Assembly (NCBI GenBank): GCA_051648365.1
Contig: JBOFEZ010000094.1
Location: 29,950-93,949, forward strand
Origin: JAGNZR01 sp051648365
Lineage (GTDB): Bacteria; Fusobacteriota; Fusobacteriia; Fusobacteriales; Fusobacteriaceae
Direction: 5' to 3'
Length of the DNA: 64,000 bases
Below are positions 27,418 through 35,956 of this stretch, piece by piece; position 1 is the first letter of the stretch, and every line of letters starts with the position of its first letter. A program made the translations under genes and the position numbers. The notes beneath the pieces were generated by a model. It saw nothing but the letters and a program-made list of their open reading frames with translations. It did not search any database and had not been told where the DNA came from.

Positions 27418-28926
27418 ATGAGAAAGAGAGTACTTCTGCATGAATTTGCAAAAGTTATAAATTCAGATAGATATCAGTATACGGAAAGTGACGTTTTGAT
27501 AAACCAGGGGCTTCAAGATAAAATTGCAGTTTTTGATATGTATTTCCGTAGTACGGAAGATGGTGGATTTGCAGTAGTTTCTGGAGTTCAGGAGGTAATA
27601 GAGCTTATAGAAATTTTAAACGACACTCCTGAAGAGATAAAAAGAGAGTATTTCGAAGCTGTTATACATGAAAAAGAGCTAGTTGAATATCTAGTAAAAC
27701 TTAAATTTACAGGTGATGTTTATGCCATGAGAGACGGAGAGATAGCTTATCCCAATGAACCGGTGATAACAATAAAAGCACCCCTTATTCAAGCAAAAAT
27801 TTTGGAGACACCTATATTGAATATTATGAATATGCAGATGGCTATTGCAACAAAGGCATCCAGAGTAACAAGAGCCGCGGCTCCTGTGGGAGTGTTGTCT
27901 TTTGGTAGTCGTAGAGCTCATGGTTTTGATAGTGCGGTGGCAGGGAACAAGGCAGCAATAATTGGAGGATGTATTACCCATTCTAATTTAGCTACAGAGT
28001 ATAAATATGGAATTCCAAGTGTTGGAACAATGGCACATTCATATATTCAAATTTTTGGAGTGGGATCTGAAGCTGAAAAAAAATCATTTGATGCATTTAT
28101 AAAATGTAGGAAAGAGAGGAAAGCTAACTCTCTATATCTGTTGATAGATACATATGATACTTTAAAAATAGGGATTGGAAATGCTATTCAATCTTTCCGT
28201 GATAATGGAATAGATGATTCTTATCCTGGAAGTTATGGAGTGCGTATAGATTCTGGGGATTTAGCTTATCTTTCTAAAAAAACCCGTGCTGAACTGGATA
28301 GAGCGGGAATGTATAAAGCTAAAATTATACTTACCAATGCTCTCAATGAAGAGGTTATAAGATCCTTAAAAGAACAGGGGGCAGCCATGGATATACTAGG
28401 AGTGGGGGATACAATAGCTACAAGTAAATCGAGACCATGTTTCGGGGGAGTTTATAAGATAGTAGAGATAGATGGAGAACCTGTGATAAAGCTTTCAGAA
28501 GATGTGATAAAAATATCAAATCCTGGATTCAAAGAAGTGTATAGAGTATATGACAAAGATGGTTTTGCCTATGCTGATCTTATAACACTTGTAGGTAGAG
28601 ACCGGGATAAAGAGCAACTACTGAAAGGTGAAAGAGTAGAATTAAGAGATGAGAAATATGATTTCCAAACCAGTATTTTAGAAGAGGAAAGCTACACGAT
28701 AAAAAAACTTACAAAACATTATGTTAAGGGGGGAGAAATATCCTCTGAAGCAGATGAACTCTATGAGATTTTTGAGAGTAGAGCGTATTACCTGAAAAAT
28801 TTAGATAAACTTTCAGAAGAGCGGAAAAGACTTGAAAATCCACATAGATACAAAGTGGATTTATCTTATAATCTTTTAGAACTGAAGTACTCACTTATAA
28901 AGAAAATAAAAAACACTCTAGATTAA
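27418..28926 (+). CDS. pncB: Nicotinate phosphoribosyltransferase
   Basis: First enzyme of the nicotinate salvage route to NAD, forming nicotinate mononucleotide from nicotinate and PRPP with ATP. The core motif FGSRRAHGFDSAV, the GIPSVGTMAHS block with the phosphorylatable His, and GVRIDSGDL with the substrate-binding Asp are visible. Length 502 is normal for the bacterial long form. GTGGGGG precedes the ATG. Its stop codon overlaps that of convergent mgsA. Confidence 0.94.
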   Translation: MRKRVLLHEFAKVINSDRYQYTESDVLINQGLQDKIAVFDMYFRSTEDGGFAVVSGVQEVIELIEILNDTPEEIKREYFEAVIHEKELVEYLVKLKFTGDVYAMRDGEIAYPNEPVITIKAPLIQAKILETPILNIMNMQMAIATKASRVTRAAAPVGVLSFGSRRAHGFDSAVAGNKAAIIGGCITHSNLATEYKYGIPSVGTMAHSYIQIFGVGSEAEKKSFDAFIKCRKERKANSLYLLIDTYDTLKIGIGNAIQSFRDNGIDDSYPGSYGVRIDSGDLAYLSKKTRAELDRAGMYKAKIILTNALNEEVIRSLKEQGAAMDILGVGDTIATSKSRPCFGGVYKIVEIDGEPVIKLSEDVIKISNPGFKEVYRVYDKDGFAYADLITLVGRDRDKEQLLKGERVELRDEKYDFQTSILEEESYTIKKLTKHYVKGGEISSEADELYEIFESRAYYLKNLDKLSEERKRLENPHRYKVDLSYNLLELKYSLIKKIKNTLD

Positions 28927-28938
28927 GAGAGTGCTTTT
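28910..28938. terminator. Bidirectional terminator inside the pncB/mgsA overlap
   Basis: Stem CACTCT (28914-28919) / AGAGTG (28928-28933), loop AGATTAAG containing both stop codons, AAAA on the left and TTTT on the right. It overlaps the 3' ends of both reading frames. Confidence 0.6.
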
Positions 28939-29291
28939 ACAAGAAGATGGGCGGTAGCTATATTTGTAGCAATAGGTATTTTGTGTACATCGGCAAGACG
29001 GATAAGAGCTGTAATATCTGGTTCGTGTGGTTGAGCCATAAGAGGGTCTCTTAGAAAAAATATTGCAGCCATTTTATCCATGGCAATTTCTGCTCCTATC
29101 TGTTGATCTCCACCAAGAGGTCCAGAAAGGAATCTATGAATTTTAAGTCCGGTAGCTTCGGAAACACGTAGACCTGTAGTTCCAGTAGAAATTATATTCT
29201 GTTTCTGAAAAAAATCGAGATGAGTAGTTACAAAATCTATCATGGTTGGTTTCATATTGTCGTGAGCGATGATGGCAACTTTTTTCTGCAT
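28923..29291 (-). CDS. mgsA: Methylglyoxal synthase
   Basis: Converts dihydroxyacetone phosphate to methylglyoxal and phosphate, a bypass of lower glycolysis when phosphate is short. The compact 122-residue protein has IAHDNMK near the N-terminus, STGTTGLRV for phosphate binding, the catalytic Asp in SGPLGGDQQIG, and FLRDPLMAQPHEPDI. GGAGG precedes the ATG. Confidence 0.96.
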   Translation of the reverse strand: MQKKVAIIAHDNMKPTMIDFVTTHLDFFQKQNIISTGTTGLRVSEATGLKIHRFLSGPLGGDQQIGAEIAMDKMAAIFFLRDPLMAQPHEPDITALIRLADVHKIPIATNIATAHLLVKALS

Positions 29292-29324
29292 GATGTAATA
29301 CCTCCATTAAATTGTCTTAGAAAG

Positions 29325-29353
29325 AGTATACTTGAAAAAAAATAGTTTTGCAA
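29325..29353 (-). promoter_or_regulatory. Promoter of mgsA
   Basis: On the minus strand TTGCAA (29348-29353) and TATACT (29325-29330) are 17 bases apart, 34 bases before the start codon. Confidence 0.6.
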
Positions 29354-29372
29354 GAAAATATAAGGAGGAAAA

Positions 29373-30290
29373 ATGGAATTTAAAGAGATAAAATATATAG
29401 AAAGAAAAACAGGAGAATTAAAGCAGGAAAAGGTTCCTGGAGAAAATTTTCTAAAATTTTTATACTATAATCCCTTGGGAGAACTTTCTCTTAATGGTGT
29501 AGTAAAAAGAAAACTGCTTACATCTTTTTATGGAAAGCAGATGGATAGCAAAAAATCTGTAGAAAAAATATTAGATTTTGTCAAAAATACAGGAATAGAT
29601 ATGAAGGAATCAAAAAAATCTATAGAAGAGTTTCAAAGTTTCAATGACTTTTTTATAAGGGAGTTAAAGGAAGAGATGAGACCTATAGATACTGATGAAA
29701 AGGTATTAATCTCTCCAGCGGATGGAAAAATATTTGTCTATGATGATATGGATGATTTGAAAAAATTTTTTCTGAAAGGAGATGAATTCACTCTAAAAGA
29801 ATTTCTAAAAGATGAAGTTCTTGCCGAAAAATATAGAGGAGGGGTCTTTATGATAGTGAGACTAGCTCCGGTAGATTATCACAGATTCCATTTCCCAGCC
29901 CAAGGGTATATATCTCCAAGTTCACTTATAAAGGGATATTATTATTCTGTGTCTACCCATGCTATAAGAAAAAATTTCAGAATATATATGGAAAATAAAC
30001 GTGAATATTCAACATTGAAAACTGAAAATTTTGGAGATATACTTATATCAGAGATAGCAGCTACTATGGTAGGAGGAATAGAACAGACCTATAAGCCTGA
30101 CACCTTTGTAAAAAAAGGTGAGGAAAAGGGGTATTTCTATTTTGGAGGTTCTACCTGCATACTTCTTTTTCAAAAGGGGAAAGTCCTGATAGATAAAGAC
30201 CTTCTTGAAAATAGTCAAAAAGGAATAGAGACAAAAGTTTATATGGGAGAAAAAATAGGTCTAAGCTTAAGAGGCAAGGATGAGGAATAA
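29373..30290 (+). CDS. psd: Phosphatidylserine decarboxylase
   Basis: Makes phosphatidylethanolamine from phosphatidylserine. Like other family members it should cleave itself to give a pyruvoyl cofactor; the site is seen as FGGSTCILLF (Gly-Ser cleavage, GGST instead of the common LGST). PADGKI, the DYHRFHFP motif and VGGIEQTYK are also conserved. Length 305 is normal. AAGGAGG precedes the ATG. It starts a five- or six-gene run with overlapping ends. Confidence 0.94.
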   Translation: MEFKEIKYIERKTGELKQEKVPGENFLKFLYYNPLGELSLNGVVKRKLLTSFYGKQMDSKKSVEKILDFVKNTGIDMKESKKSIEEFQSFNDFFIRELKEEMRPIDTDEKVLISPADGKIFVYDDMDDLKKFFLKGDEFTLKEFLKDEVLAEKYRGGVFMIVRLAPVDYHRFHFPAQGYISPSSLIKGYYYSVSTHAIRKNFRIYMENKREYSTLKTENFGDILISEIAATMVGGIEQTYKPDTFVKKGEEKGYFYFGGSTCILLFQKGKVLIDKDLLENSQKGIETKVYMGEKIGLSLRGKDEE

Positions 30291-30675
30291 GGTCGAAGGA
30301 AGATTTTTTAGAAAAGGAGATCTTCTGATTTATCTCTTTCTTTTAACTTTTTTTCTGAGATTGGGCTACAGAGGTTATATCATGGAAGATATAAAAGGTT
30401 CCACGGCAGAAATTTATGTGGATGGAAAACTTAAATATATTCAAAAACTTCAAGATGAAGAAAAAAATATATTTGTTGAAACGGAACTAGGGGGAGTAAA
30501 TGTTCAGATGCAGGATAAAAAAGTAAGAGTCACTGCATCAAATTCACCCAAAAAACTGATAGTTAAGCAAGGATGGATAGCCCGGCCTGGAGAGATCCTT
30601 ATTGGAATTCCAGATAAAGTCATAGTTAAAATAATAGGAGAAGGAGCTGATGAATTAGATTATGTTGCAAAGTAG
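30280..30675 (+). CDS. NusG domain II-like protein, membrane-anchored
   Basis: Protein of 131 residues with one N-terminal hydrophobic segment (LLIYLFLLTFFLRLG) and a NusG_II-type (DUF1312-like) domain, with AEIYVDGKLKYIQKL, VNVQMQDKKVRV and a conserved GWIARPGEILIGIPDKVIVKI. In Firmicutes and Fusobacteria such proteins often sit near lipid or heme genes; function is unknown. It overlaps psd by 11 bases, so translation is probably coupled. Confidence 0.75.
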   Translation: MRNKVEGRFFRKGDLLIYLFLLTFFLRLGYRGYIMEDIKGSTAEIYVDGKLKYIQKLQDEEKNIFVETELGGVNVQMQDKKVRVTASNSPKKLIVKQGWIARPGEILIGIPDKVIVKIIGEGADELDYVAK

Positions 30676-31759
30676 AAAAGGCTTTATGTTGAAAGTAGGA
30701 ATACTTCTTATAACAGTTGTTGTTTTTCAAAGTTTTCTCCAAAATGGAGCAGAGCTTAAAAATATATTAAATACAGTGATGGGGTATATAAAGCCATTTA
30801 TATATGCTATATTTATAGCCATAATACTCCACCCGATATCTAAACTTCTAGAAGATAAATTCAAAATGAAGAGATGGCTAGCTATAACACTTTCGGTAGT
30901 AGGAGTCATTTCTATTCTTGCCGCACTGATACTTGCAATGGTTCCAGGACTTTCTGCGAGTATTAGAGAGATAGTGGAGAAAGCCCCAGAGTATGAGGTT
31001 ACGTTGACACATTGGATAGAAAAAGCTCTAGAACTTCTTAGGGCGAAAGGGATAATTGCAATAGAATCAAATCAGCTTAAAACAAATATAGATACTTTTC
31101 TTTCTGGAAATAAACTAAATATATTTAAAAGTATAAGTGTAAGTTTCATGGGTATGATTGTTATAATCGGACAAGTTACTCTTGGTTTTCTTTTGGCAAT
31201 ATTTTTTATAAATGACCGTGAATATTTTGAAGAACTTGTATATAATGTGATATATATTGCTATGGATAAAAAAAGAGCAAAGGAAGCAATAGTTTTTCTA
31301 GATAAATCTAGAATGATATTTCTTAATTACATGTGGGGAAAAACTCTTTCTTCAGCAGGAGTCGCAATAATCGCATTTTTAGCAATGCTCTTTACCGGTG
31401 TACCTTATGCTGGTCTTATAGCCGTACTTCTTGGAGTTGGAAATATGATTCCTTACGTGGGGGCAATATTTGCAGTCACAGTTGGACTGGTGTTGGTTCT
31501 TATAGCCGATCCAACCAAAGTTGCTTATCTGTTTATCGCCAATGGAATATCGCAGCAGTTAGAATCTATATATATAAGTCCTAAAATAATAGGTAAAACA
31601 GTTGGACTTAGTAGTTTTTGGGTAATAACAGGAGTGCTTCTAGGAGGAGCTGTCATGGGGCCTCTTGGAATGATATTCGGAGTTCCAGTAGTTGGAATTT
31701 TAAAATTGATATACTCCATGAGATTGGAAAAAAAGAAAAATAGGAGAGTGGAAGAATGA
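30662..31759 (+). CDS. AI-2E family transporter
   Basis: Integral membrane protein of 365 residues, of the AI-2E/PerM-type family, which includes sodium/proton exporters and candidate autoinducer exporters. Hydrophobic segments at the N-terminus, the helical insert VPGLSASIREIVEKAPEYE and the conserved VPYAGLIAVLLGVGNMIPYVGA followed by PKIIGKTVGLSSFWV are typical. It overlaps the previous gene by 14 bases; an alternative start is the ATG at 30686. Confidence 0.88.
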   Translation: MLQSRKGFMLKVGILLITVVVFQSFLQNGAELKNILNTVMGYIKPFIYAIFIAIILHPISKLLEDKFKMKRWLAITLSVVGVISILAALILAMVPGLSASIREIVEKAPEYEVTLTHWIEKALELLRAKGIIAIESNQLKTNIDTFLSGNKLNIFKSISVSFMGMIVIIGQVTLGFLLAIFFINDREYFEELVYNVIYIAMDKKRAKEAIVFLDKSRMIFLNYMWGKTLSSAGVAIIAFLAMLFTGVPYAGLIAVLLGVGNMIPYVGAIFAVTVGLVLVLIADPTKVAYLFIANGISQQLESIYISPKIIGKTVGLSSFWVITGVLLGGAVMGPLGMIFGVPVVGILKLIYSMRLEKKKNRRVEE

Positions 31760-32895
31760 ATCAGAATAAGATAACGCTTATAGCCTCAGCCTCTATGGGA
31801 ATTGAGGGAATAGTAAAAGATGAATGTAAAAATTTGGGGTTCGAAAATGTAAATACCCACAATGGAAGAGTAGAGTTCGATGGAACATTGACAGATATTC
31901 CTAAAGCAAATATAAATTTAAGATGTGCAGACAGGGTTTATCTAAAGATGGGTCACTTTAAAGCTAGATCTTTTGAAGAACTATTTCAAGAGGTACTTTC
32001 AATTCCTTGGGAAGATATAATACCTATAGATGGAGAGTTCCCTATAAGTTGGGTAAGTGCTGTAAATTGTAAACTTTTTTCAAAATCAGATATACAAAAG
32101 ATAGCTAAAAAAGCTATAGTTGAAAGACTTAAGAAAAAATATAGACAGATAGTTTTCAAAGAAAATGGAGCTAAATATGCTATAAAAATACAGGGTCTTA
32201 AAGATGAATTTCTGATAATGATAGACACAAGTGGAGAGGCACTTCATAAAAGAGGATACAGATATCTTCATAATGAAGCTCCTATAAAGGAAACAATGGC
32301 AGCAGCAATGGTCTATCTTTCTCACTGGAAAGGTGGAGAACTTCCTATGCTAGATCCAATGTGTGGAACAGGTACTATCCCTATTGAAGCCGCTATGATA
32401 GCAAGAAATATAGCTCCAGGAGTAAATAGGAATTTTGCTGCTGAAGCATGGGATATAATTCCTTTAGATATCTGGTTAGAAGCTAGAGATGATGCTATGA
32501 GTAAAGAGGATTATGAGAAAACAGTAAAAATTTATGGTTCGGATATAGATGAAGCTTCAATAAAAATTGCCCAAAAAAATTCAGAAAAAGCCGGGGTACA
32601 AGATGATATAGTATTTGAAGTTAAAAATGCACTCACTTTGGAACCAGAAGAGAAAAAAGGTGCCATAATAACAAATCCTCCTTATGGAGACAGGCTTATG
32701 ACAGAAGAAGCTGTCCAAAGATTATACACTCTTCTTGGAGATATCTATAGAATGAGATTCAATAGATGGTCCATGTATATTATAACTTCTTATGAAGAGT
32801 TTCAAGAATATTTTGGGAAAAAAGCTACTAAAAACAGAAAACTTTACAACGGTGGATTGAAGTGTTATTTCTATCAGTACCATGGGGAGAGATAA
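31756..32895 (+). CDS. THUMP-domain RNA methyltransferase (RlmL/YpsC-like)
   Basis: SAM-dependent methyltransferase acting on guanine N2 of 23S rRNA in characterised relatives (m2G2445). A THUMP domain occupies about residues 45-155, followed by a Rossmann domain with DPMCGTGTIPIEAAM and the catalytic NPPYGDRL. At 379 residues it has only the RlmL half of E. coli RlmKL. The ATG overlaps the preceding stop as ATGA, with AGGAG upstream. Confidence 0.88.
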   Translation: MNQNKITLIASASMGIEGIVKDECKNLGFENVNTHNGRVEFDGTLTDIPKANINLRCADRVYLKMGHFKARSFEELFQEVLSIPWEDIIPIDGEFPISWVSAVNCKLFSKSDIQKIAKKAIVERLKKKYRQIVFKENGAKYAIKIQGLKDEFLIMIDTSGEALHKRGYRYLHNEAPIKETMAAAMVYLSHWKGGELPMLDPMCGTGTIPIEAAMIARNIAPGVNRNFAAEAWDIIPLDIWLEARDDAMSKEDYEKTVKIYGSDIDEASIKIAQKNSEKAGVQDDIVFEVKNALTLEPEEKKGAIITNPPYGDRLMTEEAVQRLYTLLGDIYRMRFNRWSMYIITSYEEFQEYFGKKATKNRKLYNGGLKCYFYQYHGER

Positions 32896-32896
32896 T

Positions 32897-33565
32897 ATGG
32901 ATTTAGAAAATTTTAAGAAGTATGCCAGTGAGATAGCACTTGCTGTATTAGCGTTGGGAAAGTCTAGAATAGATAGCTTGAGGGAAATAGGAGATCTTTC
33001 TGGTGCAGAGATACTGGAAAGGGATTTTATTCCCAAATATGAAAAACTTTATTCAGGGTTGGAAAGTGAAGATTTCAAAAAGGCTTTTGAAGAGGATAGC
33101 TCTTCTTTGGAAAAACTTTTCAATGACATCATGGAAAAAAATGGATTTACAAAAGAGGGGATTCTTGAGAAAATAGAGAAACGTAAAACTTTAGGAGAAA
33201 ATAACGGAGCTCGGTCTGTGAAGCAGTTATTTCAACACGAACTTTCAGAGATAAAAAGAAGGAAAAACAGATATATAGAAGAAGCTGATGAAGTTTTAAA
33301 AGAAGAGTTTATTATAAATACAGAACTCAGTAACAGTATCCAGCAGGAGGAACAAGAAGAGATTATATATAAGCTTCACCCTCTTCGTGAAAAATTTAGA
33401 ATGTTAGATGGAAAACTTATAGAGCTAGAAAAAAGAGAACAAGAACTGGAAGAACGAATTCAAAAAAAATGGAACTATGAAATTTATGGAACTCTTTCTC
33501 AAGAAGAACTAAAAAAAGTTTTCGGAGAACAATACGGGAAGGTAGACGATGAAAAGAATGACTAA
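32897..33565 (+). CDS. Hypothetical coiled-coil protein
   Basis: Not recognised. The 222-residue product is highly charged, soluble and mostly helical, with no signal peptide. Residues 105-195 contain runs of Glu/Lys heptads (ELSEIKRRKNRYIEEADEVL and ELEKREQELEERI) that suggest a coiled coil. The start at 32897 follows GGGGAGAG, two bases after the methyltransferase gene; the in-frame ATG at 32882 precedes that site. It overlaps the cyclophilin gene by 17 bases. No function is proposed. Confidence 0.7.
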   Translation: MDLENFKKYASEIALAVLALGKSRIDSLREIGDLSGAEILERDFIPKYEKLYSGLESEDFKKAFEEDSSSLEKLFNDIMEKNGFTKEGILEKIEKRKTLGENNGARSVKQLFQHELSEIKRRKNRYIEEADEVLKEEFIINTELSNSIQQEEQEEIIYKLHPLREKFRMLDGKLIELEKREQELEERIQKKWNYEIYGTLSQEELKKVFGEQYGKVDDEKND

Positions 33566-34196
33566 TATAATAATTTTATTGATAATAATTGTAGTGATAC
33601 ATGTAATAGCTCAAAAAATTAAAGGTGGAAAGCCCTTTGATTTTAAAGATAATAAAAAAACCATAACACAGGAGGCAAAAATCATGACAAATATTAATTT
33701 AGGTGCAGTTATCAAAACAACTAAGGGTGATATCCATATTAAATTTTTCCCAGAGATAGCTCCAATGACAGTTACTAATATGGTAACTCTTGCAAAAAAA
33801 GGGTTTTATGATGGGATAAAATTTCATAGAGTTATAGCTGACTTCATGATTCAGGGAGGAGACCCTACAGGTACAGGTTCAGGAGGACCAGGATACAACT
33901 TTGGAGATGAATTCCATAAAGATTATAAATTTACAAAGCCTGGAATACTTGCTATGGCTAATGCAGGACCAGGAACAAACGGTTCACAGTTTTTCATAAC
34001 TCATATACCTACTGAATGGCTAAATAATAAGCATACAATATTCGGAGAGGTAGTTTCAACAGCTGATCAGGAGATAGTAAACCTTATTCAGCAAGGGGAT
34101 CTTATTAATACAATAGAAATTACTGGAGATATTCAAGAATTTATGGATGCTAATGTAGAAGTTGTATCTCAGATCGAAGGTATGGTAAAAAAATAG
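33549..34196 (+). CDS. Peptidyl-prolyl cis-trans isomerase (cyclophilin), membrane-anchored form
   Basis: Cyclophilin-type isomerase that catalyses proline isomerisation in folding proteins. The domain from about residue 50 has the active-site run FHRVIADFMIQGGDPTGTG, NGSQFFIT and HTIFGEV. From the start at 33549 the product has a 215-residue length with an N-terminal hydrophobic anchor (IIILLIIIVVIHVIA) facing the periplasm. A second start with a better ribosome site exists at 33684 (separate entry). The last gene of the psd operon. Confidence 0.93.
   Translation: MKRMTNIIILLIIIVVIHVIAQKIKGGKPFDFKDNKKTITQEAKIMTNINLGAVIKTTKGDIHIKFFPEIAPMTVTNMVTLAKKGFYDGIKFHRVIADFMIQGGDPTGTGSGGPGYNFGDEFHKDYKFTKPGILAMANAGPGTNGSQFFITHIPTEWLNNKHTIFGEVVSTADQEIVNLIQQGDLINTIEITGDIQEFMDANVEVVSQIEGMVKK
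33671..33686 (+). promoter_or_regulatory. Internal ribosome site and start inside the cyclophilin gene
   Basis: GGAGG at 33671-33675 (AGGAGG from 33670) lies 8 bases before an in-frame ATG at 33684, codon 46. Translation from here gives a 170-residue cyclophilin without the membrane anchor. Confidence 0.55.
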
Positions 34197-34248
34197 TCAC
34201 CCAATAAAATAGAATTTCCTGAAAATCAGAAAATAATATATTGATTTT

Positions 34249-34280
34249 TTGAAAATTATAGGGTATATAAGTAGTATAAT
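34249..34280 (+). promoter_or_regulatory. Promoter of the small Cys-rich protein gene
   Basis: TTGAAA at 34249 and TAGTAT at 34272 (17-base spacer), with TATAAT overlapping at 34275-34280. Confidence 0.5.
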
Positions 34281-34331
34281 GCTTTATAGATTTTTCAAAT
34301 TATCTTTTTTCTAATTAAAGGAGAGGTGGGT

Positions 34332-34535
34332 ATGGAAAAATATTTGGTAACAGAAGTGGAAAAACAGGAAGCGGTGAATAAATTCCCAGTACTTTCATGT
34401 AAGTATTCAGTAGGAGTAGACTATGGCTATCACTTTTCGGTAAAGTGTACAGCTTTTTTAGGAACGTGTACTTATATGTGTGCAGGGGAAAATGGAAATA
34501 AAGACTGTGTTGTTTTAAAAAGAGCTGCAACCTAA
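34332..34535 (+). CDS. Hypothetical small cysteine-rich protein
   Basis: Not recognised. It encodes 67 residues with five cysteines (C23, C39, C46, C50, C59), a pattern that could bind a metal or form disulfides. No signal peptide or membrane segment. The start at 34332 is preceded by AAGGAGAGG. It is followed after 25 bases by a thioredoxin-like gene, so the two may act together. Real coding is supported by the ribosome site, promoter and neighbour, not by homology. Confidence 0.65.
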   Translation: MEKYLVTEVEKQEAVNKFPVLSCKYSVGVDYGYHFSVKCTAFLGTCTYMCAGENGNKDCVVLKRAAT

Positions 34536-34560
34536 TCCACTTCTTATAATTGGAGGACAG

Positions 34561-35055
34561 ATGAATCTGAGAGAATTTTATGATGTGGGAATGAATTTTG
34601 AGATGTTTGTAGGAACAGGAAGTCGTAGTGAGAGAGATAGAATTCCTAAAAACTACAGTAGAATATCGATATTGCCTGAAGATGTTGAAAAAATAAAGAG
34701 TTTTGGAGCTGTAAAATTTCTGATAGTAGGAGAAATATGGTGTTTTGATGTGCAACTGAACAGCTCAGTTGTAAGAAAATTTTGTGAAATTAATCATAAC
34801 TTTGATATGAGAGTGATAACAAAAGGAAGAGGAGAAAAATTCCTTAAACCGATGTTGGAACTGGAAGAACTAAAAATTCCTCTTATCCTTATACTGAATA
34901 AAGAGGGAGAACTTCTAGGGAAATTTCAAGAAAGACCTCAAACTGTAAAAGCTCATGAGGATTTCCAAGAAATAAAGATGGAATATTTAAAGGGAGCTTA
35001 CTTGAAAGATACAGTAAAGGAACTTATAGAACTTATAGAAAAATCAGAAATTTAA
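34561..35055 (+). CDS. Thioredoxin-fold protein with incomplete active site
   Basis: A 164-residue thioredoxin-like protein of the Thioredoxin_9 type. After the strand VKFLIVGEIW comes C61-F-D-V64 where redox-active members have C-x-x-C, so the resolving Cys is absent. A later strand with cis-Pro context is LKIPLILILNKEG. No signal peptide. GGAGG precedes the ATG. It may bind a partner or react by one Cys; disulfide exchange like classical thioredoxin is not expected. Confidence 0.75.
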   Translation: MNLREFYDVGMNFEMFVGTGSRSERDRIPKNYSRISILPEDVEKIKSFGAVKFLIVGEIWCFDVQLNSSVVRKFCEINHNFDMRVITKGRGEKFLKPMLELEELKIPLILILNKEGELLGKFQERPQTVKAHEDFQEIKMEYLKGAYLKDTVKELIELIEKSEI

Positions 35056-35059
35056 GAAA

Positions 35060-35097
35060 AATAGAGGCGAGAACTTCGCCTCTATTGTTTTTTTTTT
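35060..35097 (+). terminator. Terminator after the thioredoxin-like gene
   Basis: Stem AATAGAGGCGA / TCGCCTCTATT (11 bp), loop GAACT, then G and a run of eleven T. Confidence 0.93.
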
Positions 35098-35143
35098 GAA
35101 AATCCTATATAATAGGGTAGAAAAAAAGAAATGAGGAAAAAAT

Positions 35144-35920
35144 ATGAGAATATCAATACTTGGCAGCGGAAGTTCTGGAAACCTAACTTTTATTGACGGT
35201 GAGGGAGTTAAGCTTCTTGTAGATGCAGGCTTTAGCTGTAAAAAAATTGAAGAGAAACTGAATGAGATAGGAGAAAAACTGGAGAATATAGATGGAATCT
35301 TAGTTACCCATGAACATGGAGATCATATAATGGGAGCAGGGATAGCCTCAAGGAAATATGGTATACCTATATATATAGCGGAAGAAAGCTATCGGGCAGC
35401 AGAACATAAATTCGGAAAACTATCTCCTGAAAATTTGATATTCATAGAGGGCAAGTTTAGTTTAGGAGAGGGACTACTGATAACTCCTTTTGATGTTCTT
35501 CATGATGCAGAAAGAACCTTAGGATACAGAATAGAGTCACCCAGTGGAAAAGTAATGGCGATAGCTACAGATATAGGCTATGTGGATAATAGTGTCAGAG
35601 AACAATTCAGAGATATAGACCTGATGGTTATAGAGTGCAATTACGATTATCAGATGCTTATGGAATCCCCATATCCTTGGGATCTTAAAGCCAGAGTTAA
35701 AGGCCGGAATGGACATCTCTCTAACAATGATGCGGCCAAGCTCATAAGGGATGTATATTCAGAGAGACTGAAAAAAGCTTTTCTTGTCCATGTAAGTAAG
35801 GATAGCAACAAATATTCTTTGGCAGTGGATACAGTTAGAAAAGAGCTCAGCGAGAATAATATAGAGCTGGAACTGGAAGTGGCAACTCAGAATGAGGTTA
35901 CATCAGTATGGGAATACTAG
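35144..35920 (+). CDS. MBL-fold metallo-hydrolase (YycJ/WalJ-like)
   Basis: Cytoplasmic metallo-beta-lactamase-fold protein of 258 residues. The metal motif H-x-H-x-D-H is in VTHEHGDHIMG near residue 62, with GSGSSGNLTFI at the N-terminus, ATDIGYVD carrying the bridging Asp and HLSNNDAAKL near the C-terminus. This pattern is that of YycJ, linked to cell-wall control and DNA repair in Firmicutes. GAGGAAAAAAT precedes the ATG. Confidence 0.87.
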   Translation: MRISILGSGSSGNLTFIDGEGVKLLVDAGFSCKKIEEKLNEIGEKLENIDGILVTHEHGDHIMGAGIASRKYGIPIYIAEESYRAAEHKFGKLSPENLIFIEGKFSLGEGLLITPFDVLHDAERTLGYRIESPSGKVMAIATDIGYVDNSVREQFRDIDLMVIECNYDYQMLMESPYPWDLKARVKGRNGHLSNNDAAKLIRDVYSERLKKAFLVHVSKDSNKYSLAVDTVRKELSENNIELELEVATQNEVTSVWEY

Positions 35921-35956
35921 ATAACTTGAAAAAATTGGAAATAGTAGGAGGAAAAT

